Below, one piece after another: positions 1-6,900 of a stretch of 64,000 nucleotides of DNA. The number at the start of each line of letters is the position of its first letter. Position 1 is the first letter of the stretch. This DNA comes from Firmicutes bacterium HGW-Firmicutes-11. Its GTDB lineage: Bacteria; Bacillota; Clostridia; Peptostreptococcales; Anaerovoracaceae. The notes beneath the pieces are model-generated. The model saw nothing but the letters and a program-made list of their open reading frames with translations. It did no database searches and was not told where the DNA came from. Location: the NCBI GenBank assembly GCA_002840285.1, contig PHAE01000001.1:1-64000 (forward strand), read 5' to 3'. The translations under genes were made by a program, and so were the position numbers.

Positions 1-108
1 ATCTATTCCTTAAATAATCATTTTCGGAGTTGATATAGCTCACAATTCCACTACCTATGGATTCAGCATCTCTTCAAACCCTTGCGTTGCAACTCTTCCT
101 GGGCCAAT

Positions 109-139
109 AAAAAAATCGCCGATTACAGCGACTTTTTTT
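109..139 (-). terminator. Rho-independent terminator after the LysM gene
   Basis: A hairpin with arms of the form AAAAAAATCGC / GCGACTTTTTTT lies about 30 bases past the LysM stop codon. The A and T runs on both sides make it usable in both directions. Bases 1-108 hold no convincing gene. Confidence 0.6.
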
Positions 140-168
140 GTTTGGGTCTTACATCGGTACCTTTTTTA

Positions 169-471
169 TTAGAGCTGGTTTGGTATTTTTATCTTCTGTC
201 CCGGCATAAGTCCTTCCGGGACGATTCCATTGATGTTGCAGATCCGTTTTACAACTTTTCGGACATCTTCGTCCGACGGTCCATATTCTTTTGCCAGATC
301 CCATAACGTATCTCCGGATTGGATCCTTATTTCAGTGTATGTCGATTCGTCGGATCCATATCCCCGGTCAGATCCGTTTACAATGATCGTTGCCGAAATT
401 ACCAACAGCATGGCGATCAGCAAGAACGCCACAAAACGAATCGGTGATGTGATTTGATATCGTCGGTTCAT
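169..471 (-). CDS. LysM-domain membrane-anchored protein, YneA-like SOS cell-division inhibitor candidate
   Basis: Protein of about 100 residues with an N-terminal hydrophobic segment (FVAFLLIAMLLVISATIIV, roughly residues 13-31) followed by a LysM peptidoglycan-binding domain (RIQSGDTLWDLAKEYG to PGQKIKIP). I chose the ATG at 471 over the track start at 510: it is preceded by a GGGGCGGGG ribosome site, whereas 510 lies only a few bases from the predicted transcription start. The layout, a short membrane anchor plus LysM under LexA-type boxes, matches Bacillus YneA, which delays division during the SOS response. Sequence similarity to YneA itself is only at the level of architecture, so the function is inferred. 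Ends in TAA, then a terminator. Confidence 0.75.
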   Translation of the reverse strand: MNRRYQITSPIRFVAFLLIAMLLVISATIIVNGSDRGYGSDESTYTEIRIQSGDTLWDLAKEYGPSDEDVRKVVKRICNINGIVPEGLMPGQKIKIPNQL

Positions 472-502
472 GTTCCCCGCCCCTTTCGCTTTCGTGCGTC
501 GC

Positions 503-572
503 AAACGCATGTTCTTAAATGCAATATATCAGAATACACGTTCTTTGTAAAGAGTTTTTGGAACATTTGTTC
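503..572. promoter_or_regulatory. Three LexA (SOS) box-like sites at 29-bp spacing
   Basis: Firmicute LexA boxes follow GAAC-N4-GTTC. Here GAACATTTGTTC (561-572) is a perfect match, GAATACACGTTC (532-543) and AAACGCATGTTC (503-514) each differ at one position. Start-to-start distances are exactly 29 and 29 bp. The middle box lies inside the promoter spacer and the distal one just upstream of the -35, so bound LexA would block RNA polymerase. Function is inferred from the consensus. Confidence 0.75.
523..551 (-). promoter_or_regulatory. Sigma-A type promoter of the LysM gene
   Basis: On the minus strand TTTACA (546-551) and TATATT (523-528) are separated by 17 bp. Expected transcription start near 516, giving a leader of about 45 bases to the ATG at 471. 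The middle SOS box fills the spacer. Confidence 0.75.
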
Positions 573-898
573 TTTTTTATTTTCTATAAAGCAAGGGCGC
601 ACGTTCTGGAGTTCGTCCTCATCTCGTTTGAAATCGATTTTCGCTTCAATCTATCCTAGCGACACATGTTTTGTACTGTGGGATAAAATATCCTGGATCT
701 GCATGGCTTTATGGACGGATCCAGGCACATTTATGCCCTAACTCGCTGCGATTTATCTTTCTGACACATTAATTAATGCCTGGGATAAAAATTTGATGGA
801 TCTCGGTCATCCCTTTATCCCAGCGATCGGGAAATGTGTTTCAAAGATAGATCGAGCTGAAATGCAGACCGCGCCAGCCGGCGCGCACCGATCAAATC
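573..898. other. Intergenic region with repeated TGGGATAAA motifs, no gene seen
   Basis: No credible ORF: the track ORFs here lack ribosome sites and resemble nothing. The 10-bp motif CTGGGATAAA and its complement occur four times in the wider gap, direct near 680 and 780, inverted near 814 and 916. The copies at 780-789 and 814-823 form a perfect 10-bp inverted repeat with a 24-base loop. Role unknown. Confidence 0.45.
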
Positions 899-927
899 AA
901 AAAAAAGAGCTGGTTTTTTATCCCAGC
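899..927 (-). terminator. Rho-independent terminator of the TVP38 operon
   Basis: On the minus strand GCTGG-GATAAAAAA-CCAGC is followed by TCTTTTTTTT. It sits 130 bases past the TVP38-family stop codon and would end the long minus-strand housekeeping transcript. Confidence 0.75.
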
Positions 928-1030
928 GTTTTATTGTTGTGTTGAAAAGATAGAACTCACCAAAATAAAGTTTTCCGTACGTCCGAGCACAATCCTGCAG
1001 AAGAGCTTGCTCAAGAAACATCTCATGTTA

Positions 1031-1069
1031 GATAGCCTCGCTTGATCGAATGTGGCTATCTATTTTTTT
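1031..1069 (+). terminator. Plus-strand terminator-like hairpin overlapping the TVP38 gene end
   Basis: GATAGCC...GGCTATC with an inner TCG/CGA pair, followed by TATTTTTTT on the plus strand. No plus-strand gene leads into it, which leaves either an unannotated RNA or a barrier against antisense transcription. Confidence 0.5.
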
Positions 1070-1773
1070 GGATGTGGCGGAGCGGAAAGTTTGACGTAAA
1101 TTTTATCGATATAAGTAGTCAACCAATGTCGGCGGATCAACAGGAAAACAAACAGTCCTGTGGCGATAACGCCCAGGACTATCATGCCAAAGTAGCTTTC
1201 TTTATGGAGCATGCTGCCCATCATGATCGTGCCCATCAAAGCCGGTGTCCTTCCGGCAAGGGATAAAATAAGAAAGGTTCGATATCTGAATTCAGAAACC
1301 CCAGCAGCGTAAGAAATTAGATCTTTGGGGAATCCCGGAATCAAAAACAAGGCAAACATGATCGCAAAGCCTTTTTTACTGTTCAGCTGTTTCACAAAAC
1401 GGGTGATTTTTTCTTCACCGAAGAGCACGTGCACACCGTCCCGGCCTAGGGCTCTTGCAAGATAAAAGGCACAGGTCGTTCCGATCGCTATACCAATGAT
1501 GGAAAACAAATAGCCGAGCCAGAATCCATAGGCATAGCCCGCCGCAAATTGTATGAACTGGCCGGGAATCACTGATATGATGATCTGTGCGACCTGCAAA
1601 CCGATATAGACAAATATACTTGCCGCCTTGTATTGCTGCAGAAAGTCATTGACCCCCTCCATCGTTTTGAATTGATCGAACAGATGGGGTGAAAAGAAAT
1701 AAACATAAGCCAGTGGTCCAAGGATGATCACTAGCAAAAGGATCAGTTTCAGGATAGGGCGCAAACGGTTCAA
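1060..1773 (-). CDS. TVP38/TMEM64 (DedA-like SNARE-associated domain) membrane protein
   Basis: 237 residues with a typical multi-helix layout: an N-terminal helix (LKLILLLVIILGPLAYVYFF), a re-entrant central region containing VIPGQFIQFAAGYAYGFWLG, a second motif IPGFPKDLISYAAG, and a C-terminal helix before a basic tail. These GxxxG- and PGFPKD-bearing segments are the signature of the VTT/SNARE-associated family, linked to lipid scrambling and membrane homeostasis. It overlaps the preceding PLP-enzyme stop by four bases, so the two are translationally coupled. It ends in TAG. Confidence 0.85.
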   Translation of the reverse strand: MNRLRPILKLILLLVIILGPLAYVYFFSPHLFDQFKTMEGVNDFLQQYKAASIFVYIGLQVAQIIISVIPGQFIQFAAGYAYGFWLGYLFSIIGIAIGTTCAFYLARALGRDGVHVLFGEEKITRFVKQLNSKKGFAIMFALFLIPGFPKDLISYAAGVSEFRYRTFLILSLAGRTPALMGTIMMGSMLHKESYFGMIVLGVIATGLFVFLLIRRHWLTTYIDKIYVKLSAPPHPKK

Positions 1774-3056
1774 AGAATCCCCTTCTCTCTCATGGTCTGC
1801 AATGCCTTCAGCACGCCAAACCTGGAATGTTCATAGGTAAGACCGCCTTGGAAATATGCAATATAGGGCGGTCGGATCGGCGCGTCTGCCGACAATTCGA
1901 TGGAGGAGCCTTGTACGAAGGCGCCGGCTGCCATGATGACCGGGTCGGCGTAGCCAGGCATGTCCCAGGGAACCGGTCTGACATGGGAATCCACAGGAGC
2001 TGCCGCCTGGATCCCTTCACAAAAGGCGATCACCGCCTCGGCGGAGCCGAGTTTGATCGATTGTATGATATCACTCCTTGCATCAGTGGGAGCGGGACAA
2101 ACGTCATAGCCGAGATCCGCAAACACTTTCGCGCACAACATCGCCCCTTTGACTGCGCCGTTTACGACTTTTGGCGCAATAAAAAAGCCTTGGAACATGG
2201 TTCTTGACTGGCCGAAAGTAAGACCACATTCTCCGCCGATCCCGGGAGACGTCATCCGCCAGGAGATCTGTTCGATCAGATCCGACCGGCCGGCAATATA
2301 GCCACCGGTCAAGGCGAGCCCGCCACCTGGATTTTTGATCAGAGATCCTGCCATGACATCGACGCCCACGTCTGTGGGTTCACAGGTGTCCAGAAATTCG
2401 CCGTAGCAGTTGTCAACCATACAAATGATGTTCTCGTTCTCTGATTTGACAAACTCCACCCATTTGGCGATTTGAGGGATCGTGATCGCTTTGCGCCAGC
2501 CGTAGCCGGTAGCTCGCTGAAGGGTGATCATCCGCGTTTTCGAAGTGATCGCCTGCTGCAACGACGGTAGATCGATCTCCCCTTCTATTGTCAGCTCGAT
2601 CTGTCGATACGTGATGCCAAAATCCTTTAAAGACCCCTTCCCTTCTCCGCGGAGGCCGATCACCTCTTCCAATGTGTCATAGGGAGCTCCGGTGCAGTAG
2701 ATCAGTTCATCACCGGGTCGCAGTATGCCGCTGAGGGTCAAGGTAAGGGCGTGTGTGCCGTTTACGATGGTCGGACGCACCAAGGCGGCCTCAGTGTGAA
2801 ACGCCATGGCATAAACCGTTTCCAGGGCTGCACGCCCCGGGTCGTCGTAACCGTAGCCGGTGTTCCATCCGAAATGCATGTCCGAGATCCTGCATTTTTG
2901 GAAAACATCCAGTACTTTATATTGGTTGTAGGCCATGATATCATCCAGTACAGCGAAGGATTCCACCAGACTTTCCTCGGCCTGATGGATCCGCTCGATC
3001 AGATCCGGTGAAATAGACATATGCTCCCGTAAAAATGCAGTCGTTTTATCTTTCAT
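1770..3056 (-). CDS. PLP-dependent methionine gamma-lyase family / aluminium-resistance protein (YnbB-like)
   Basis: 428 residues, full length for the YnbB family of fold-type I PLP enzymes. The cofactor pocket is visible as the conserved TIVNGTHAL segment near residue 97, MVDNCYGEF (PLP-interacting Asp) and the Schiff-base lysine in GSLIKNPGGG. Members are annotated as cystathionine beta-lyase/methionine gamma-lyase-like or aluminium resistance proteins; the true substrate is not established. In Bacillus the homologue sits near miaA, as here. Four-base overlaps on both sides place it in the miaA-recombinase-ynbB-TVP38 transcript. Confidence 0.88.
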   Translation of the reverse strand: MKDKTTAFLREHMSISPDLIERIHQAEESLVESFAVLDDIMAYNQYKVLDVFQKCRISDMHFGWNTGYGYDDPGRAALETVYAMAFHTEAALVRPTIVNGTHALTLTLSGILRPGDELIYCTGAPYDTLEEVIGLRGEGKGSLKDFGITYRQIELTIEGEIDLPSLQQAITSKTRMITLQRATGYGWRKAITIPQIAKWVEFVKSENENIICMVDNCYGEFLDTCEPTDVGVDVMAGSLIKNPGGGLALTGGYIAGRSDLIEQISWRMTSPGIGGECGLTFGQSRTMFQGFFIAPKVVNGAVKGAMLCAKVFADLGYDVCPAPTDARSDIIQSIKLGSAEAVIAFCEGIQAAAPVDSHVRPVPWDMPGYADPVIMAAGAFVQGSSIELSADAPIRPPYIAYFQGGLTYEHSRFGVLKALQTMREKGIL

Positions 3057-4171
3057 TTTTCTTCATCCCATTCGAAATTCTTTACCAGATCCCGCTTCAC
3101 GTTCTTCTTGTGTGCGGCATAAAGCTGTGTCGTCGTTACGTTTTCATGATCCAGAAGAGCTTGCACATCGTAGATGGAATTTCCCCTTCCGATGAGAGAT
3201 GTGGCGGCGGTCGCCCTGAGTTTGTGGGGGCTGTACCCTTCCCTTCTGGACGTCGCAAGTCCGATCGAGGTATATTTTTTTACCATTTCCCGGATCTGAC
3301 GCTCTGTCATCCGTTTGCCCTGTAAAGACAAAAAGAGCGCATCTTTATGTTCCGCAGGAAGATGATCGCTGTCAGGTCGTTCCAGCTCCATATAGGCGTG
3401 CACCGCCTTTGTGGCTGTATTGTTCAATGGCATGATCGATTCCTTCGCGCGCTTCCGGTAGATTTTAAACTCACCGCGGCTGAAGTTGAAGGAAGAAAGA
3501 TTCAACTGCTGCAATTCCGAGATCCGCAGGCCATAGGTCAGAAAGAGGATCAGGATCGCCCGGTCCCTATGTTTCGTCTTTTCCCAGAACTGCCGTTCTT
3601 TTTTTGTCAGATGCGTTCCTGTTGTGACTGCATCCAGCATGCGCATGACTTCATCGTCTTCCAACGCTTTGATTTCACGTTCTCCCGGCTTAGGGACCCG
3701 GATGGGGTCGAAGGCATCGGTGATATTGGTTTCCATCAGTCCTTCCCGGTACAGGTACTTGAAGATGACCGAAAGAGAAGAGCGTTTTCTTGCCAGAGAT
3801 CGCTTGTCGTTTTCATAAATGCTGACGGTATGCTGTGTTTCCACGCGGTAATGCCTGCAGTAGTCGAGAAACAAGTTGATATCATGGGCTTTGATCGTTT
3901 TGAATTCCTCCGGATCGATCTCTTTGGTTTCCGTCGCCTTTGAGATTCCTGTTTCCGCGAGAAGATACCTAAGAAAAAAACGGGTATCCCGAAGATAGGC
4001 CAGCCGTGTCATAGGAAGCACGTTTCCTCTCAGATAACGGAAAAATCCCGAGAGAAACCTCGGAAGCTCCTGTTCGATCCTTCGACACTCTTCCAGGATA
4101 TCGCTTTCTTTTTTGATGATATTGTCCGGTTTATCGCTTTTGTTGTGAATGCGAAGGGTCTTCTTTTCCAT
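3053..4171 (-). CDS. Tyrosine recombinase of the XerC/XerD type
   Basis: 372 residues. An N-terminal SAM-like core-binding domain (PRFLSGFFRYLRGNVLPMTRLAYLRDTRFFL) precedes the catalytic domain. Catalytic residues can be read: Arg in LTYGLRISEL, His and Arg in SPHKLRATAAT, His in LLDHENV and the nucleophile Tyr in TTQLYAAH. Start at 4171 is preferred over the track start at 4192 because AAGGA precedes it by 8 bases. It overlaps miaA by about 40 bases. The position inside a housekeeping operon and the absence of element borders argue for a chromosomal dimer-resolution or domesticated recombinase, not an active integrase; which Xer it is cannot be told. Confidence 0.85.
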   Translation of the reverse strand: MEKKTLRIHNKSDKPDNIIKKESDILEECRRIEQELPRFLSGFFRYLRGNVLPMTRLAYLRDTRFFLRYLLAETGISKATETKEIDPEEFKTIKAHDINLFLDYCRHYRVETQHTVSIYENDKRSLARKRSSLSVIFKYLYREGLMETNITDAFDPIRVPKPGEREIKALEDDEVMRMLDAVTTGTHLTKKERQFWEKTKHRDRAILILFLTYGLRISELQQLNLSSFNFSRGEFKIYRKRAKESIMPLNNTATKAVHAYMELERPDSDHLPAEHKDALFLSLQGKRMTERQIREMVKKYTSIGLATSRREGYSPHKLRATAATSLIGRGNSIYDVQALLDHENVTTTQLYAAHKKNVKRDLVKNFEWDEEK

Positions 4172-5123
4172 AGGTGGATTCCTTCTTTTCATTGTAAACA
4201 GTATCGATGTGCGCCAGCATCTGATTTAGTACCGAGTTGGCAGAGACACCGCCAGACAAATCGAACCATCGGACCTCTTGATATCTTCGAAACCAGGTGT
4301 ATTGGCGCTTTGCATAGTTTCTCGAATGTTGTTTGATGAGCCGTACTGCTTCTTCTTCGTTATAGTCTCCGGCCAGAAAGCCGACGATCTCCTTGTAGCC
4401 GATCCCTTGCATCGCAATCGATTCGGCAGACAGACCCATGGTTAGAAGTCCTTTCACTTCTTCGACCAGTCCATACCGCATCAGTGAGTCCACTCTTTTG
4501 TCGATCCTTTCATAGAGCTCTATTCTGTCTCGCTCTAACCCGATGAAAACCGGATCGTAAGCATCGTTTGGCTGTAAGGAATTGTGGAATTCTGTGACCT
4601 TGTCTCCGGCTGAAGCGATTTCGATCGCGCGTATCACTTTTTTTAAATTGTTTGGATGGATTCGCGCTGCCGCTTCTTCATCAATCGCACTCAGCTTCTG
4701 ATGAATATATTCTTTTCCAAAAGTTTCTGCCTCCCGATACAGTTTTGAACGCAATTCTTCGTTCTCGGGAGTATTGGAGAAATCCATGGTAAAGAGTAGC
4801 GAGTGAACATATAGACCGGTTCCTCCCGACAATATGGGAAGTTTCCCTCTGGATGTGACGTCCTTGATGGCTGCTTGCGCTTCTCTTTGGTAATCGGCCA
4901 CTGTCCACGGTTCCCATGGATCGACAAGATCCACCATGTGATGCGGAACGGCAGCTTGCTGCTCTACTGTCGGTTTTGCGCTGCCGATGGTCATATGACG
5001 GTAGATCTGCATCGAGTCGGCAGAAACGATCTCGCCATCGAGTTTTTTGGCTAATTCGATGGCGTATTCGGTTTTTCCGACTCCCGTCGGACCGATGACC
5101 GCTATGATTCTTATCCTATCCAT
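4131..5123 (-). CDS. miaA: tRNA dimethylallyltransferase MiaA
   Basis: 330 residues. Adds a dimethylallyl group to A37 of tRNAs reading UNN codons. The P-loop GPTGVGKTEYA, the DSMQIYRHMTIGSAKPT substrate segment, and the ISGGTGLYVHSLLF motif are all present in order, as is the C-terminal RNYAKRQYTWFR region that grips tRNA. It lies directly behind mutL with a one-base gap, the usual Firmicute order mutS-mutL-miaA. Ends in TAA. Confidence 0.97.
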   Translation of the reverse strand: MDRIRIIAVIGPTGVGKTEYAIELAKKLDGEIVSADSMQIYRHMTIGSAKPTVEQQAAVPHHMVDLVDPWEPWTVADYQREAQAAIKDVTSRGKLPILSGGTGLYVHSLLFTMDFSNTPENEELRSKLYREAETFGKEYIHQKLSAIDEEAAARIHPNNLKKVIRAIEIASAGDKVTEFHNSLQPNDAYDPVFIGLERDRIELYERIDKRVDSLMRYGLVEEVKGLLTMGLSAESIAMQGIGYKEIVGFLAGDYNEEEAVRLIKQHSRNYAKRQYTWFRRYQEVRWFDLSGGVSANSVLNQMLAHIDTVYNEKKESTYGKEDPSHSQQKR

Positions 5124-5124
5124 T

Positions 5125-6900
5125 TTATACCCGCCGAAACAGTCGTTCGATCTCGTGTTTTTTTAATTGTATGTAGGTTGGTCTACCGTGGGGGCAAGAG
5201 AGAGGATTTTCCGTCTGATCCAGATCTTCCAACAGTCTTCGTATTTCCAGAAGGTCCAGATGATCATTGGCCTTCACCGCCTGTCGGCACGCGTGTAGTA
5301 TCAACTTTTCAATTGTATGGCTGTCCTCGCTGGCAACTTCATCTGCCTTTTGATCGAAAAAATCTTCCAAAAATGCCGATGCTACCGGGATGTCCGTGAA
5401 GGAGGGTATCGCCGAGACCCGATACGTCCTCGGTCCGAATTCCTCCAGCGTAAAGCCCAATAGCTGCAATTCTGACTGCCATACGGGCTCCAAAGCAGTC
5501 ATTGCCGAGGTCAATTCAAAGAGAAACGGTGCCATCAAACCTTGACTCGATGGTTGTCGTTCCCTGACCATGGACAGAAACCGTTCATACAGGATCCGTT
5601 CGTGGGCTGCATGCTGATCGATGAAGTATAAACTGTCGTCTCGTTGGGCAACGACGTAGGTGCCGAACACGGTGCTAACGACGTTCAAGTCTGAAAACCG
5701 CTCTCTTTGAGGGGTTGAAATCACTTCCGGTCGTTGCTCTTCGCTTATCAGGAATCCCGACGAGTCCCCAGCGGCCTCTTCATAGTTGATTTGCCTCGTT
5801 CGTTCGGTTGACAATAATTGTTTAATGTCAACTTTAGTATTTTGCTCTTCTTGTCTCGTAAATAATCGGGGTGCCAGGGATTCGCCACGTGTTACAGGGC
5901 TTCCTCCAGCAAGAAGTCCCTTCTGAACCGCGACAGTTATAAATTCTCCCATTTCCTCCGGCCGGTCAAATCGAACTTCTTTCTTGTTCGGGTGGATATT
6001 GACGTCCAGTTTGGCGGGATCAACATGTAAAAACAAAAACACCACAGGAAATCTACCCTCTGGTATGCGTTCCCGATACGCTTTTGTTAGTGCGCGGTCG
6101 ATGATCTGGCTCTCCACGTGACGGCCGTTGATAAAATAGACCTGGTGTCTGCGACTCTTCCGTGTCGTATCGATGGGAGAATGCAATAACAGCACAGAAA
6201 GCCCACTGTCGGCTGCTTCTGTACGGATCAGACGATCGCCGATGTCCTTGCTGTAGATCGTTGCTATGTTTGTTTCAATGTTGCCTTTTCCATTTGTGGC
6301 GAAAAGCATCGTTTCGTTGCTGATCATTCGTATGCGGATCAGGGGATACGCAAGAGCCATCCGTGACACGAAATCGATGACAGCAGTGCTCTCGCTTCCC
6401 TCGGATTTAAGGAACTTCAATCGTGCCGGTGTGTTGAAAAACAGATCTTCAACAAGTACCGTGGTGCCTTCCGGGCAACCGATTCCCTCTTGTTGCACCA
6501 GGTTGCCGCCATCCATTCGCAAGCGGTTTCCAACGACTTCCGTTCTTGTTCTTGTAATGATCGTGACCCGGGACACTGCAGCAATGCTGGCCAGTGCTTC
6601 TCCTCGAAACCCAAGAGTTTCAATGGACTCCAGATCTTTTTCCACTCGGATTTTGCTGGTGGCATGACGAAGGAAGGCCAAAGGCAGCTGCTCAGCAGGA
6701 ATACCACACCCGTTGTCCGAGACGCGGATGTATGTTTTCCCGCCATTTTTGATTTCAACGACGATCTGATCGGAGCCGGCATCAATGGCGTTCTCCAGCA
6801 GTTCTTTTACCACAGAAAGTGGTCGGTCGACTACTTCTCCTGCAGCTATTTTATCGGCGACTTCTTTTGGAAGAACTCGAATCTCATCTCTTTGCTGCAT
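5125..6900 (-). CDS. mutL: DNA mismatch repair protein MutL
   Basis: 591 residues. GHKL ATPase motifs at the N-terminus: ENAIDAG, DNGCGI and GFRGEALASIA. The C-terminal endonuclease domain carries DQHAAHERILYE and SCPHGRPTYIQL, the metal-binding motifs of nicking MutL proteins, so this is an endonuclease-type MutL as expected in bacteria lacking MutH. The start overlaps the end of mutS by 17 bases. Ends in TAA. Confidence 0.97.
   Translation of the reverse strand: MQQRDEIRVLPKEVADKIAAGEVVDRPLSVVKELLENAIDAGSDQIVVEIKNGGKTYIRVSDNGCGIPAEQLPLAFLRHATSKIRVEKDLESIETLGFRGEALASIAAVSRVTIITRTRTEVVGNRLRMDGGNLVQQEGIGCPEGTTVLVEDLFFNTPARLKFLKSEGSESTAVIDFVSRMALAYPLIRIRMISNETMLFATNGKGNIETNIATIYSKDIGDRLIRTEAADSGLSVLLLHSPIDTTRKSRRHQVYFINGRHVESQIIDRALTKAYRERIPEGRFPVVFLFLHVDPAKLDVNIHPNKKEVRFDRPEEMGEFITVAVQKGLLAGGSPVTRGESLAPRLFTRQEEQNTKVDIKQLLSTERTRQINYEEAAGDSSGFLISEEQRPEVISTPQRERFSDLNVVSTVFGTYVVAQRDDSLYFIDQHAAHERILYERFLSMVRERQPSSQGLMAPFLFELTSAMTALEPVWQSELQLLGFTLEEFGPRTYRVSAIPSFTDIPVASAFLEDFFDQKADEVASEDSHTIEKLILHACRQAVKANDHLDLLEIRRLLEDLDQTENPLSCPHGRPTYIQLKKHEIERLFRRV

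Noticed and set aside
815-1021. Minus-strand ORF of 68 residues
   Set aside because: It runs across a clear rho-independent terminator, lacks a ribosome site and resembles no family.
1827-2207. Plus-strand ORFs opposite the housekeeping genes, such as this one and 33067..34353
   Set aside because: They are shadows of strongly conserved minus-strand genes, with no ribosome sites and no recognisable motifs.
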